Assembly (NCBI GenBank): GCA_009720755.1
Contig: WNKV01000005.1
Location: 238,800-302,799, forward strand
Direction: 5' to 3'
DNA from: Rhodoplanes serenus
GTDB taxonomy: Bacteria > Pseudomonadota > Alphaproteobacteria > Rhizobiales > Xanthobacteraceae
DNA: 64,000 bases
In this document: one piece after another, positions 10,042 through 19,373 of the stretch
Layout: every line of letters starts with the position of its first letter
How positions within the stretch are numbered: the first letter of the stretch is position 1
Program-made: the position numbers and the translations under genes
The notes under the pieces: generated by a model
The model's database searches: none
What the model was told of the DNA's origin: nothing
The model's input: only the letters and a program-made list of their open reading frames with translations

Positions 10042-10829
10042 GCGGCCGCCCCGGGTCGCGGCGTCTTGGAGAACAGCCGGAAGAAGTTCTCCGTCGTCTC
10101 CCGCGCGATGGTGTCGAGCGGCACGCCGCGGATCTCGGCCAGCACGCGGGCCGTCTCGACCACGTAGGCCGGCTCGTTGCGCTTGCCGCGGAATTTTCCG
10201 GGGGAGAGGTACGGCGCGTCGGTCTCCACCATGATGCGGTCGGCCGGCAGCTCGGCGGCGAGCGCCCGCAGCGCCTCGGTCTTCTTGTAGGTGAGGATGC
10301 CGGTGAACGACACGTAGTGGCCGAGCTCCACCGCCCGCAGGGCCAGCGCGCGGCCGCCCGTGTAGCAGTGCAGCACCGCGGTGAACGGCCCCCTCGCCGC
10401 CTCCTCCTCCAGGATCGCCTGCATGTCGGCGTCGGCGTCGCGGCTGTGGATGACCAGCGGCAGGCCGGTGCGGCGCGCCGCCTCGACATGGATGCGGAAG
10501 CTGGCTTCCTGGGCGTCGCGCGGGCCGTAGTCGTAGAAGTGGTCGAGCCCGGCCTCGCCGATCGCCACCACCTTGGGGTGGGCGGCGCGTGTCAGGAGGT
10601 CGTCGAGCGTCACGTCGCGCTCGTCGCCGGAATGATGCGGATGGGTGCCGACCGAGCAGACGACGTCGTCGTAGCGCTCGGCGATGGCGAGGAGCGCGTC
10701 GTGCCGGCGCACCCGGGTCGAGATCGACAGCATGCGTCCGACGCCGGCCGCCCGTGCCCGTGCCACCACGTCGTCGAGCGTGTCGGCGAAGTCCGGAAAA
10801 TCGAGATGGCAGTGGCTGTCGACCAGCAT
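10038..10829 (-). CDS. tatD: TatD family deoxyribonuclease / metal hydrolase
   Basis: 263 aa TIM-barrel amidohydrolase-like nuclease. Metal ligands are visible as DSHCHLD at the N-terminus, GEAGLDHFYDY, VIHSRDAD, LHCYTGG and ETDAPYLSPGKFRGKRNEP. TatD proteins have 3'-exonuclease activity on DNA. Sits 5 bp after metG and overlaps the downstream MBL gene, consistent with one transcript. Confidence 0.93.
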   Translation of the reverse strand: MLVDSHCHLDFPDFADTLDDVVARARAAGVGRMLSISTRVRRHDALLAIAERYDDVVCSVGTHPHHSGDERDVTLDDLLTRAAHPKVVAIGEAGLDHFYDYGPRDAQEASFRIHVEAARRTGLPLVIHSRDADADMQAILEEEAARGPFTAVLHCYTGGRALALRAVELGHYVSFTGILTYKKTEALRALAAELPADRIMVETDAPYLSPGKFRGKRNEPAYVVETARVLAEIRGVPLDTIARETTENFFRLFSKTPRPGAAA

Positions 10830-10834
10830 GGCGC

Positions 10835-12382
10835 CTAGTCCGCCGCCGGCTCGATCCAGCGCGGGAACACCGGCGCCGGCGCCGGCAACTGGCTGCCGGG
10901 CGCGATGCGGACATGGCCGCCGAGCCGCGAGAAGTCGCGCTCGTCGGCCGGCACCGCCAGGATGTCGAGCAGCTTCGCCGAAGCGGTCGGCATCACCGGC
11001 TGGGCCAGGATGGCGACCTGGCGCAGCACCTCGGCGGTGACGTACAGCACCGTGCCCTGGCGGGCCGGGTCGGTCTTGGCCAGCGCCCACGGCGCCTCGC
11101 CGGCGAAGTAGCGGTTGGCCTCCGCCACCACGGCCCACACGGCCTCGAGCACCCGGTGGATCTGCTGGGTCGCCATGGCGTCGCGTGCCTTGCCGACCAG
11201 CGCGTCGGCGGCCGCGAGGATCGCCGTGTCCGCGTCGGTGAAGTCGCCCGGCTGCGGCAGCACGCCCTTGAACGCCTTGGCCAGCATCGACAGCGACCGC
11301 TGCGCCAGGTTGCCGAGGTCGTTGGCCAGATCCGCATTGATGCGGGCGACGATCGCCTCGTGCGAGTAGTTGCCGTCCTGCCCGAACGGCACCTCGCGCA
11401 GGAAGAAGTAGCGCAGCGGGTCGACCCCGTAGGCGTCGGCGAGCGCGAACGGATCGATGACGTTGCCGACCGACTTCGACATCTTCTCGCCGCGGTTGAA
11501 CAGGAAGCCGTGGCTGAACACCCGGCGCGGCACCGCGACGCCGGCCGACATCAGGAAGGCCGGCCAGTAGACGGCGTGGAACCGCACGATGTCCTTGCCG
11601 ATGACGTGGAGATCCGCCGGCCAGTACTTTTTGAACGACTCGCTCTCGGTGTCCGGGAAGCCGACGCCGGTGATGTAGTTGGTCAGCGCGTCGACCCACA
11701 CATACATGATGTGCCGCTCGTCGCCCGGCACCGGGATGCCCCAGTCGAAGGTGGTGCGCGAGATCGACAGGTCTTGCAGTCCACCGCGGACAAAACTCGC
11801 CACCTCGTTGAGGCGCTCTCGCGGCAGCACGAAGTCCGGCACCCGCTCGTAGAGGTCGAGCAGCTTCTGCTGGTAGGCCGACAGGCGGAAGAACCAGCTC
11901 TCCTCCTCGACCCACTCGACCGGCGTGCCGGTGGGGCCGCGGCGTACCTGGTCGTCGCCGACCGTGGTCTCCTTCTCGGCGTAGAACGCCTCGTCGCGCA
12001 CCGAGTACCAGCCGGCATATTTGGACAGGTAGATGTCGCCGTTGGCGGCCATCCGCTCCCAGATCGCCTTCGAGGAGGCATGATGGCGCTCCTCCGTGGT
12101 GCGGATGAAGTCGTCGTTGGAGCAGTTCATCCGCTTCACCATGGCCTGGAACAGAGCCACGTTGCGGTCGGCGAGCGCGCGCGCCGTCAGCCCCTCGCGG
12201 GCGGCGGTCTGCACCATCTTCTGGCCGTGCTCGTCGGTGCCGGTCAGGAAGAACACGTCGTAGCCGTCGAGCCGCATGAAGCGGGCGATGGCGTCGGTGG
12301 CGATCGCCTCGTAGGCATGGCCGATATGGGGGGCGCCGTTCGGATAGGCGATCGCGGTGGTGATGTAGAAGCGCTTGGCCAT
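10835..12382 (-). CDS. metG: Methionyl-tRNA synthetase
   Basis: 515 aa class I aminoacyl-tRNA synthetase. HIGH motif appears as [10 protein letters not shown] and KMSKS as [10 protein letters not shown]. The connective-peptide region lacks Cys pairs for zinc ([13 protein letters not shown] instead), and there is no C-terminal tRNA-binding extension, matching the short alphaproteobacterial MetG class. The start is placed at 12382 ([16 protein letters not shown]); the upstream open frame is noncoding repeat. Confidence 0.97.
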   Translation of the reverse strand: MAKRFYITTAIAYPNGAPHIGHAYEAIATDAIARFMRLDGYDVFFLTGTDEHGQKMVQTAAREGLTARALADRNVALFQAMVKRMNCSNDDFIRTTEERHHASSKAIWERMAANGDIYLSKYAGWYSVRDEAFYAEKETTVGDDQVRRGPTGTPVEWVEEESWFFRLSAYQQKLLDLYERVPDFVLPRERLNEVASFVRGGLQDLSISRTTFDWGIPVPGDERHIMYVWVDALTNYITGVGFPDTESESFKKYWPADLHVIGKDIVRFHAVYWPAFLMSAGVAVPRRVFSHGFLFNRGEKMSKSVGNVIDPFALADAYGVDPLRYFFLREVPFGQDGNYSHEAIVARINADLANDLGNLAQRSLSMLAKAFKGVLPQPGDFTDADTAILAAADALVGKARDAMATQQIHRVLEAVWAVVAEANRYFAGEAPWALAKTDPARQGTVLYVTAEVLRQVAILAQPVMPTASAKLLDILAVPADERDFSRLGGHVRIAPGSQLPAPAPVFPRWIEPAAD

Positions 12383-12545
12383 GGTTGTCCCGGACCCGCA
12401 GAGGCAGCCGTCGGTCCAGGGCGCACGAAGGGTGCGAGCCCGGAATCCAGCCGCGAACTCGGCGGGGTGGCTGGATTCCGGGTCCGGCGCGCGGCGCCGT
12501 CCCGGACTGACGAGAAACGCGAATGATGTCGTCGCCCTGGGCGTA
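12383..12545. repeat. metG-holB gap with a perfect 14-bp inverted repeat
   Basis: Positions 12439-12452 (CCCGGAATCCAGCC) and 12469-12482 are exact reverse complements separated by 16 bases, so a stable stem-loop can form upstream of metG and downstream of holB. There is no T-run on either side, making a classical rho-independent terminator uncertain; an attenuator or repeat remnant is equally possible. Confidence 0.65.
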
Positions 12546-13598
12546 TCAACCCCGGGCCGCCTCGGCAAGCGAGCCGAACACCGTGAAGACCAGCGCCCGC
12601 CGGTCCAGGTTGAGGGTCAGGGCATCGCGGGCGGCGGTGTCGAGGCGCTGCCAGGCGTCGGCGAGCGGCGCCAGCCGGCGCAGATCCTGCGGCGGCCGGT
12701 GCAGCTCGCGCCCGAGCCAGTCCCGCACCGTCTCGACGAACGCCTCGACGACGTCGCGGTCGGCCCGCTCCAGGGCGTCGCCGAGGGCGTGCAGGCCGCG
12801 CGGGTCTAAATCGGGAAGCTGGTCGAGCAGCGCCGCGACGCGCTCGCGCAGGGCGAGCGCCGGCCCGCCCGACAGCGCGATGGCGCGCGCCACGCAGCCG
12901 TCGGCCTCGGCGGCCGCGGAGAGGAGACCGGGGTCGTCGGCCGGGCGGCCGAGCGCCGCCGCGGCGGCCGCCACCACCTCGGCCTCGGCGAGCGGCCGCA
13001 GGGTCAGGAGCCGGCAGCGCGACCGGATGGTCGGCAGCAGGCGGCCCGGCGCGTGGCTGACCAGCAGCAGCAGGCCGCGTTGCGGCGGCTCCTCCAGAAT
13101 CTTCAGCAACGCATTGGCGCCTTCGGGATATTTCAGCTCCTCGGCGGTGTCGACCAGGCACACCCGCCAGCCGCCCCCGCCGGCCGTGGCGCCGAAGAAG
13201 CCGACCGTCTCGCGCACCTGGTCGACGGTGATCACGGTGCGCAGGGTGTCTGACTTCTCGCCCGGCGTCCGCTGCAAGGCCAGCAGCCCGCCTTCGGTGG
13301 CGGCGGCGATCCGCCGGGCCACCGGGTGGTCGGGATCGACCGCGAGCGAGGTCGCCGCCTGCACGGCCGGCGCCGCCGGGTCCGGGTGGGCCAGCACGAA
13401 GCGGGCGAACCGATAGGCCAGCGTCGCCTTGCCAATGCCGGCCGGGCCGGCGATCAGCCAGGCGTGCGGCACCCGGCCGGACTTGTAGGCGTCGAGCAGC
13501 ATCGCCTCGGCGGCGGCGTGGCCGACCAGGGTCGCGGTCTCGCGCGGATGGCGCACCGCGACGGCCTGCTCGCGGGCGACGCGGGGCGCCCGGCTCAC
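12546..13598 (-). CDS. holB: DNA polymerase III delta' subunit
   Basis: Clamp-loader subunit, 350 aa. The N-terminal AAA+ domain has [18 protein letters not shown] (Walker A), the sensor region [12 protein letters not shown] and [15 protein letters not shown]. The C-terminal third is the clamp-loader collar. The GTG start at 13598 overlaps the tmk stop (GTGA), a gene order (tmk-holB-metG-tatD) conserved across proteobacteria. Confidence 0.95.
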   Translation of the reverse strand: MSRAPRVAREQAVAVRHPRETATLVGHAAAEAMLLDAYKSGRVPHAWLIAGPAGIGKATLAYRFARFVLAHPDPAAPAVQAATSLAVDPDHPVARRIAAATEGGLLALQRTPGEKSDTLRTVITVDQVRETVGFFGATAGGGGWRVCLVDTAEELKYPEGANALLKILEEPPQRGLLLLVSHAPGRLLPTIRSRCRLLTLRPLAEAEVVAAAAAALGRPADDPGLLSAAAEADGCVARAIALSGGPALALRERVAALLDQLPDLDPRGLHALGDALERADRDVVEAFVETVRDWLGRELHRPPQDLRRLAPLADAWQRLDTAARDALTLNLDRRALVFTVFGSLAEAARG

Positions 13599-14302
13599 GG
13601 CACGGCCGCCACCGCCCGCGCGGCGGTCCCGGCCGGGGGGCCGTCAGCGGACGGCGGGCTGTCGATCTGGGCGGCGCCGAGCCGGGCGCACACCACCGCC
13701 CAGACCGCATCGGCGACCTGATCGGGCGGGCCGGCGGCATCGATCACCACGCAGCGCCCGGGTTCCGCCTCGGCGATCGCCCGGTAGGCGTCGCGCAGCG
13801 CCGCGTGGAAGCCCAGCGCCTCGCTCTCGAAGCGGTCGACGGCGCCGCCCTCGCGGCGGCCGTCCGCCCGGGCGAGGCCGATCTCGGCCGGCAGGTCGAG
13901 CACCAGCGTCAGGTCGGGCCGGGTGTCGCCGACCGCGACCCGCTCCAGCGCCCGGATCAGCGCGGGATCGGCCTTGCCGACGGTGCCCTGATAGACGCGG
14001 GTCGAATCGGCGAAGCGGTCGCACACCACCCAGGCGCCGCGATCGAGCGCCGGCCGGATGGTGCGGTCGAGATGGTCGGCCCGGGCGGCCGCGAACAGCA
14101 TCGCCTCGGCCTCCGGCCCGAGCGGCTTGGCGGCGCCGGCGAGAAGCACATGGCGGACGATCTCGGCGCCCGGCGAGCCGCCCGGCTCGCGGGTCTGCAC
14201 GACCGCGATGCCGAGGGCGCGCAGCCGCTCGGCCAGGCGCGTCGCCTGGGTCGACTTGCCGGACCCCTCGCCGCCCTCGAAGGTGATGAACTTGCCGCGC
14301 AT
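13595..14302 (-). CDS. tmk: Thymidylate kinase
   Basis: Phosphorylates dTMP to dTDP; 235 aa. P-loop FEGGEGSGKSTQ at residues 8-19, REPGGSPGAE, CDRFADST-RVYQG (DRY/DRF motif) and a LID region with Arg are present. The C-terminal ~25 residues are Ala/Pro-rich and variable. Overlaps the following holB by 4 bp and follows the PBP5-type gene with a 30-bp gap. Confidence 0.95.
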   Translation of the reverse strand: MRGKFITFEGGEGSGKSTQATRLAERLRALGIAVVQTREPGGSPGAEIVRHVLLAGAAKPLGPEAEAMLFAAARADHLDRTIRPALDRGAWVVCDRFADSTRVYQGTVGKADPALIRALERVAVGDTRPDLTLVLDLPAEIGLARADGRREGGAVDRFESEALGFHAALRDAYRAIAEAEPGRCVVIDAAGPPDQVADAVWAVVCARLGAAQIDSPPSADGPPAGTAARAVAAVP

Positions 14303-14332
14303 GCCGGTCTCCGCGATCCTCGGCTCACGGCG

Positions 14333-15601
14333 CTAGATGCGCGCGACCCCGGCCCTCACCAGGCCGATGAACAGCTCGGTCACCACGTCGATGGCGCGCT
14401 GCGGGAGGGTGCCGCGCTCGACCGCCTCGGCCGCCTTGAGCGGCACCTCCAGGGTGACGTTCTCGCCGCGAATCACCCGCAGCCGGCCGATCGCCTGGCC
14501 CTGCTGGACCGGCGCCGGCACCGGCCCGGTATAGACGATGCGGGCCGAGATGCGGTCCGTGGTGTTCTTCGGCACCAGCACCGAGACGGCACGGTCCGCC
14601 ACCAGCGGCACGCTGCCGCGATCGCCGCCATACACCTTGGCGTCGCCGATGGCCTGGCCCTCGGCGAACAGCGGCCGCGCCTCGAACCCCGAGAAGCCCC
14701 AGTCGAGCAGCCGCTTGCCCTCGTCGGCCCGCTCCTTGGCGGTCTTCAGGCCGTTGATCGCCACGATCAGCCGCAGGCCGTTCTGGAGCGCCGTGCCGAC
14801 CAGGCCGTAGCCGCCCTCGGCGGTGAAGCCGGTCTTCATGCCGTCGGCGCCGATATTGAGCGGCAGCAGCGGGTTGCGGTTGAGCTGGCGGATCTTGTTC
14901 CAGGTGAATTCGCGCTCCCCGTAGATCGGGAAGAACTGCGGATAGGTCTTGATGATGTGCTGGGCGAGGCGTGCCAGCTCGCGCATCGTCACCGCATTGG
15001 CCGGGTCCGAGAGGCCGGTGGCGTTGCCGAAGGTCGAGCGCGTCAGGCCCAGCTCGCGCGCCCGCTTGGTCATCTGGGTCGCGAAGTTGCGCTCGTTGCC
15101 GGCGATGCCCTCGGCGAGCGCGATGGCGGCGTCGTTGCCCGACTGGATGATCAGCCCGCGCAGCAGGTCCTCGACCCGCACCTTGGAGTGGATCGGCGCG
15201 AACATGCTGGAGGTGTGGGACGGCGCCCCGCCCCGCCGCCAAGCGTCCTCGCTGACCATGAATTCCTGATCGAGGGTGAGGCGGCCGGCGACGATCTCGT
15301 TGAACACCACCTCTGCGGTCATCAGCTTGGCGAGGCTGGACGGCGCCGTCGGCGTGTCGGCCGCCTTCTCGTAGAGCACCGTGCCGGTCTCGGCGTCGAT
15401 CAGGATCGCGGTGGGGGCGGCGGTCTGGAAGCCGCCCTCCTCCTTCTTCTGGCCGGTGACCGAGTTGTTGGCGGCGAGCGCCCCGGCCGCGAGGGCGAGC
15501 AGCAGCACCCCGGCCACGAGGGCGAGGCGCGCCGCGCCGTGTCGGCCCGTCCGATGGCGAGCGAAAAGTCCCGCCGCTTGGCGAAGAAGCCGTCGAATCA
15601 T
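14333..15601 (-). CDS. D-alanyl-D-alanine carboxypeptidase (PBP5/DacF-like)
   Basis: Trims the terminal D-Ala from peptidoglycan stem peptides. 422 aa with an N-terminal hydrophobic segment (about residues 20-45) acting as signal or anchor. The S11 active-site triad is intact: SLAK in PSSLAKLMT, SGN in IIQSGNDAA, and KTG in DGMKTGFT. A PBP5 C-terminal beta domain follows. The start is set at MIRRLLRQ (15601), directly before the signal; 30 further upstream codons are open but look noncoding. Confidence 0.93.
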   Translation of the reverse strand: MIRRLLRQAAGLFARHRTGRHGAARLALVAGVLLLALAAGALAANNSVTGQKKEEGGFQTAAPTAILIDAETGTVLYEKAADTPTAPSSLAKLMTAEVVFNEIVAGRLTLDQEFMVSEDAWRRGGAPSHTSSMFAPIHSKVRVEDLLRGLIIQSGNDAAIALAEGIAGNERNFATQMTKRARELGLTRSTFGNATGLSDPANAVTMRELARLAQHIIKTYPQFFPIYGEREFTWNKIRQLNRNPLLPLNIGADGMKTGFTAEGGYGLVGTALQNGLRLIVAINGLKTAKERADEGKRLLDWGFSGFEARPLFAEGQAIGDAKVYGGDRGSVPLVADRAVSVLVPKNTTDRISARIVYTGPVPAPVQQGQAIGRLRVIRGENVTLEVPLKAAEAVERGTLPQRAIDVVTELFIGLVRAGVARI

Positions 15602-15856
15602 GGCCGTGGGTATCCCGCAGAGTTGGCCGGAACAATGGCGCGGTCCGCCCGCCGGGACAATGCCGATCACAACCACGCGAAAAACCATCATTTTTCACTG
15701 ATGGTTGCGCCGAAATCCTGAGAGCCCGCTACAGCTCTCGCGCAGCCCGCCCCAGGGCCGATCGGCGATTCGATCGTCGATCGGTCGACGGCGCGACCGC
15801 TTTCGGCCGGCGAACCTCGCGGCGCGGCCTTTCTCCGATGCAGGATGGCGAGTGGC
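15602..15856. other. Intergenic region between PBP5-type gene and rlpA
   Basis: About 255 bp without a supported gene. The part nearest the carboxypeptidase start (15680-15720) contains an A/T-rich tract (AAAAACCATCATTTTTCA), the likely promoter area for the carboxypeptidase-tmk-holB transcript. Confidence 0.4.
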
Positions 15857-16642
15857 TCAGCTCCGGCCGGCGGTGCGGGTCGGGGTGCCGTCGCCGTCGA
15901 GGCCGAGGCTGAACGGCCGCTCCGGCGGCATCGGCACGCCGGTCCGCGGCGGCGGTGGGCCGCCGGCGACGCCCCGCAGGGCCGGGACGAACGGTCGGGT
16001 CGCCGCCACCATCACCAGCGAGGGCGGCGGGGCGGGCTCGCCATGGCGGAGCGTCGCCATCAGCACGCCGTCGTCGGAGCCTTCGAGCGGGGCGCGGCCG
16101 ATATACTCCACCCGCACCCGCGCGGTGCCGTTCGCCTGGAAGCCGAGCATGTCGGCGGCCTTGATCGACACGTCGACCAGCCGCCCCTGATGGAACGGGC
16201 CGCGATCGTTGACCCGCAGGATCATCGAGCGATTGTTGCCGAGATTGGTGACCCGCACATAGCTCGGCATCGGCAAGGTCGGATGCGCCGCCGACAGGCT
16301 GTGCATGTCGAACACTTCGCCGTTGGCGGTGCGGCGGCCGTGGAAGTCGGTACCGTACCAGGAGGCGAGGCCCTCGGCCCGGTAGTTCACATCCTCCTCG
16401 GGCACGTACATTCGGCCGCCCACCACATAGGGCTTGCCGATGCGGTAGGCGCCGCCGCCCTTGGGCACGGGGTCGCCAGGCTCGACGACGCGCGGGCTCG
16501 CGGCCACGCCGTAGCGCGGATCGATCTGCGGAAACAGCGATCCCGAGCCGGCCCCGCATTGCGCCAGAGTCGTGCATGCGACCGCGGCGGCACCGATGCG
16601 CGCCAAGCGGCCCAGTCGTCCCCCAAACTCCCCCCGGATCAT
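15857..16642 (-). CDS. rlpA: RlpA family septal-ring lytic transglycosylase / lipoprotein
   Basis: 261 aa lipoprotein. An Ala-rich signal ends in the lipobox LAQC with Cys29 as the lipidation site. The double-psi beta-barrel domain contains GLASWYGTDFHGRRTANGE and VRVNDRGPF with the catalytic Asp/His-like positions, followed by a proline-rich tail without a SPOR domain. In related bacteria RlpA acts on denuded glycan at the septum. Pairing with the carboxypeptidase gene downstream suggests a cell-wall cluster. Confidence 0.93.
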   Translation of the reverse strand: MIRGEFGGRLGRLARIGAAAVACTTLAQCGAGSGSLFPQIDPRYGVAASPRVVEPGDPVPKGGGAYRIGKPYVVGGRMYVPEEDVNYRAEGLASWYGTDFHGRRTANGEVFDMHSLSAAHPTLPMPSYVRVTNLGNNRSMILRVNDRGPFHQGRLVDVSIKAADMLGFQANGTARVRVEYIGRAPLEGSDDGVLMATLRHGEPAPPPSLVMVAATRPFVPALRGVAGGPPPPRTGVPMPPERPFSLGLDGDGTPTRTAGRS

Positions 16643-17307
16643 CCGAGAAGACCCCCTTTATGACCGTGTCGGCCGAACGCGCGCCCGGCTACCCCCTGGA
16701 GCAGGACGCTCGATCCGGCACGGACGACCGGCGCACAGACCGGCCCTTGCGCACTGTACGCACCCCGGCGGGGGCGCGGAACCGAAACGATTCAGCAAGG
16801 TAAATGAGCCGGAAAGAAGACGCGGCCGGCGGGAGCCGCGCGCTCGCCTGCGGCGCCACCTCCGCGGACCGCGGCAGCCCGGGACCCCGGCCGGCCGTCA
16901 CGCCGGGCGCGGCGGCCCCTCCGCAGGCGATCGGAGCGGCCGCCGCCACCTGTTCACAATCGGCGCGCCTCCACAGGGGGAAAACCGTAGCCCGAAGACA
17001 TTAGCACTCGTGAGGCCGGCTCTTCTGCATTGCCGCGGTCGCTGGAGCCGAAGAGGTCCGAGAACGGGCCGTGTGGTCAGCAATTCTCTCACATATGTGA
17101 ATTAGCTTTCGTGAATGGGACGCCCATAGCTCCGTCACGATTCGTTCACAAACGCGATACTTGCATCCCGTGCAGATTACACCCGTAGTTCATTTGCCGC
17201 CCTGAGCGACGCAGCGCACGATCCGGCCGTGTCCGTGATTGTTCGTATCCGACATTCCGGCGCGCGATCGCAGCCCTCGCTCCCGCGCCCATCCTCAGGA
17301 GCAAAAC
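16643..17307. other. Large intergenic region upstream of rlpA and of small exported gene
   Basis: 665 bp without a supportable ORF or RNA gene. It separates divergent genes (rlpA minus, small exported protein plus) and so should hold both promoters. The section 16960-17180 is unusually A/T rich for this genome. A perfect 12-bp palindrome TCACATATGTGA sits at 17089-17100, and a short direct motif TTCACAA occurs near 16949 and 17150. Confidence 0.5.
17089..17100. promoter_or_regulatory. 12-bp palindrome, possible regulator site
   Basis: TCACATATGTGA is its own reverse complement and lies 208 bp upstream of the small exported gene at 17308. Size and sequence resemble CRP/FNR-family half-site spacing only loosely. 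Binding is unproven. Confidence 0.3.
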
Positions 17308-17490
17308 ATGGCACGTCCGACCCTGCTGGTTCTCACCCTCGTCCTCGCAACCAGCCTCGCCGGCAGCGCCTTCGCGGCCTCCAAGGCGCGCATCGTCGCC
17401 GACGGCATGATGGCCGGCGGCGCCGGCTGGAACGTCCAGGCCCACGAAGACCCGTCGGACTACGACGCACCCAAGGGCAGCATTCGCTGA
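17308..17490 (+). CDS. Small exported protein (60 aa), unknown function
   Basis: ATG at 17308 is preceded by AGGAG at good spacing. The first 23 residues form a clear Sec signal peptide (MARPTLLVLTLVLATSLAG, cleavage after AFA). The mature part is only about 37 aa, with GGAGWNVQAHEDPSDYDAP. No family recognised. Followed 132 bp later by a second small exported protein, so the two may share a promoter. Confidence 0.7.
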   Translation: MARPTLLVLTLVLATSLAGSAFAASKARIVADGMMAGGAGWNVQAHEDPSDYDAPKGSIR

Positions 17491-17622
17491 CCTTGCACCC
17501 CCCCGGCCCGGCGCGGTCCGGACCGGGACCCCCGCCCGCGTTCCCTCGTTCTCGAAGGCTTGCCTCGGCACAGACCCCGCCCTCGCAGGGCCTCGCCTGC
17601 GCCGACATCGGGGAGGCTCCCC

Positions 17623-17826
17623 ATGTCGCAGCTCGTGAGTATCGGATTGGTCCTCGGCGCCCTCGCCACCCCGGCCAGCGCCTTCGCCGCATCGATCCCG
17701 ACCGGCGAGCAATTTGTGACCGCCCACACCGATCGGGTGCGGACGGACGACATCGGTGGCACCGTGCTGGTGCCCGCCGACACGGCGCAGCCCTGGCTGC
17801 GCTTCGCCGAACCGCGGGTGTTCTGA
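17623..17826 (+). CDS. Small exported protein (67 aa), unknown function
   Basis: The start MSQLVSIGLVLG at 17623 has GGGAGG upstream and begins a signal peptide with cleavage predicted near AFA-ASIP. The mature part (~45 aa) is acidic/hydrophilic: TGEQFVTAHTDRVRTDDIGG then VPADTAQPW. The sequence is not obviously homologous to the preceding small protein, but size and signal architecture match. No function can be assigned. Confidence 0.65.
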   Translation: MSQLVSIGLVLGALATPASAFAASIPTGEQFVTAHTDRVRTDDIGGTVLVPADTAQPWLRFAEPRVF

Positions 17827-17975
17827 GCGCCCCCGTCGACCCGCGACGGCGGCCGGCCCCGCCCGGTCGCCGTGCTGCCTGCCCGACGCGATTCCCGCCC
17901 CGGACACACGCCAGGGGAAGCCCGTGTTAACCTTCGGCCTCTAGGTTCGGACGATTGTTCGCGGGCGCCCGTTTC

Positions 17976-18287
17976 ATGTTGCTCATTCGCCGCGTCTCGG
18001 CACGTCCCTCGCGCCGCCTCGTCGTCCTCGCCGGGCTGGCGGCGACCACGCTGGCCGGCATCGGCGCCGTCCTGCTGACGGCGCCCGCCGCCACCGTCAC
18101 CCGTCCGCCCGGCCAAGAAGGCACCATCCGGCTGGCGCCGGACGCCGCCAAGCTGTGCCAGCGCCTCGGCTTCGACAACCGCACCGGCGCCTTCCGGAAT
18201 CAGGGCCTCGTCCCCTGCGAGGCCGAGACCGACACGGCGGTCGACCGCATGCAGGCGATCCGGGCGTGGTTCAACCGGAACAAGTGA
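17976..18287 (+). CDS. Hypothetical membrane-anchored protein (103 aa)
   Basis: Short basic N-terminus (LLIRRVSARPSRR) followed by one hydrophobic segment (VVLAGLAATTLAGIGAVLL) and a periplasmic tail with two Cys (KLCQRLGFDNRTGAF and LVPCEAETD). This looks like a type-II single-pass protein; small proteins of this style with a C...FDN..G pattern are common in Hyphomicrobiales, function unknown. The start is uncertain: a frame-compatible ATG lies at 17976 and another start 21 bases upstream. Ends 10 bp before the GNAT gene. Confidence 0.65.
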   Translation: MLLIRRVSARPSRRLVVLAGLAATTLAGIGAVLLTAPAATVTRPPGQEGTIRLAPDAAKLCQRLGFDNRTGAFRNQGLVPCEAETDTAVDRMQAIRAWFNRNK

Positions 18288-18297
18288 CGCTCCCCCG

Positions 18298-18774
18298 ATG
18301 ACGGCGCACGGCATCGCCATCCGGGCCGCCCGGCCCGACGAGGCCGCGGCCCTGACGAGACTCTGCCTGACCGCGAAAGCGATCTGGGGATATGACGAGA
18401 CCTTCATGGCGATGTGCGCAGCCGAGCTGACGATCACGCCCGACCGCCTCGCTTCCTCGACCATCGCGGTGGCGGCGCGCGGCAATGATCTCGCCGGTCT
18501 CGTCGAGATCACGGTTCAGGGGCGCCGTGCCGACTTGGAGAAGATCTTCGTGGCGCCGCGCCTCATGGGCCAGGGAGTCGGCCGGGTGCTGTGGGACTGG
18601 GCCGTCGAACGGGCCTCCGCGTCGGGGGCGACCGAGATGCATATCGTGGCCGACCCGGGTGCCGCCGGCTTCTATCGCCGGCTCGGCGCGGTGCCGGCTG
18701 GTTGGGTGCCGTCCGGCTCCATCCCCGGCCGCCTGCTGCCGCATCTGGTGCTGAGTCTGCCGCCGGCCGCCTGA
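18298..18774 (+). CDS. GNAT family N-acetyltransferase
   Basis: 158 aa. Acetyl-CoA-binding motif A is visible as IFVAPRLMGQGVGRVLWDWA, followed by GFYRRLGAVP (motif B). The N-terminus IAIRAARPDEAAALTRLC is the typical beta1-alpha1. The substrate is unknown. Starts 10 bp after the preceding small membrane protein and is followed after 57 bp by another acetyltransferase-type gene. Confidence 0.88.
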   Translation: MTAHGIAIRAARPDEAAALTRLCLTAKAIWGYDETFMAMCAAELTITPDRLASSTIAVAARGNDLAGLVEITVQGRRADLEKIFVAPRLMGQGVGRVLWDWAVERASASGATEMHIVADPGAAGFYRRLGAVPAGWVPSGSIPGRLLPHLVLSLPPAA

Positions 18775-18831
18775 CGCCAGTCCTTCTCGTCGCATTGACG
18801 CGGCCCCGGCGGCCGCGAGACAAAACCGACG

Positions 18832-19320
18832 ATGTCCGTGATCGCGTGCCGTCTCCCCACCGCCACCATCGAGCCGCCGGTGAGTTTCCGGCCGATCGAC
18901 ACCGCCGACCTGCCGGTGCTGCGCAGCTGGTTCACCGATGCCGAGCTGGCGCGTCGCGTCGCCTATCCGGCGGACGACTGGTACGCCCACGTCACCGGCC
19001 GCTACGCCCGCTGCTGGATCGTGCACGACGGCGCCGGCACGCCCCTCGGCTGGGTCCAGGTCGATCGCGCCGATCCCGACATCGGGCATCTCGACATCGC
19101 GGTGCATCCCGGCCTGCGCGGCGTCGGCGTCGGCAGCGAGATTCTGGCCGCCTTCGTGTCGGGCCCCGGCCGCGCCTATGGCCGCCTCGAAGGACGCATC
19201 GCTCCGGACAATCGGGCGAGCCTCGCCTGCGCGCAGCGCTGCGGCTTCGATCCGCTGCACCGGCGCGACGACGACGGCTTCGTCCGGGTGGTGCGGAGCA
19301 TGCGCCCTCGGGGCTGGTGA
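18832..19320 (+). CDS. GNAT family N-acetyltransferase
   Basis: 162 aa. Motif A is IAVHPGLRGVGVGSEILAAF; the N-terminal FRPIDTADLPVLRSWF resembles AAC(6')-like/RimJ-type acetyltransferases, including the LRSWF pattern seen in aminoglycoside 6'-acetyltransferases. DDGFVRVVR closes the protein. Substrate unknown. The nearby AadA-like gene makes a resistance role conceivable, but this is inference only. Confidence 0.85.
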   Translation: MSVIACRLPTATIEPPVSFRPIDTADLPVLRSWFTDAELARRVAYPADDWYAHVTGRYARCWIVHDGAGTPLGWVQVDRADPDIGHLDIAVHPGLRGVGVGSEILAAFVSGPGRAYGRLEGRIAPDNRASLACAQRCGFDPLHRRDDDGFVRVVRSMRPRGW

Positions 19321-19373
19321 CATCCGCGAGGACTCGCGCCACTCTGCCGGCCCCACAGCCTCCGATCCGAGCC

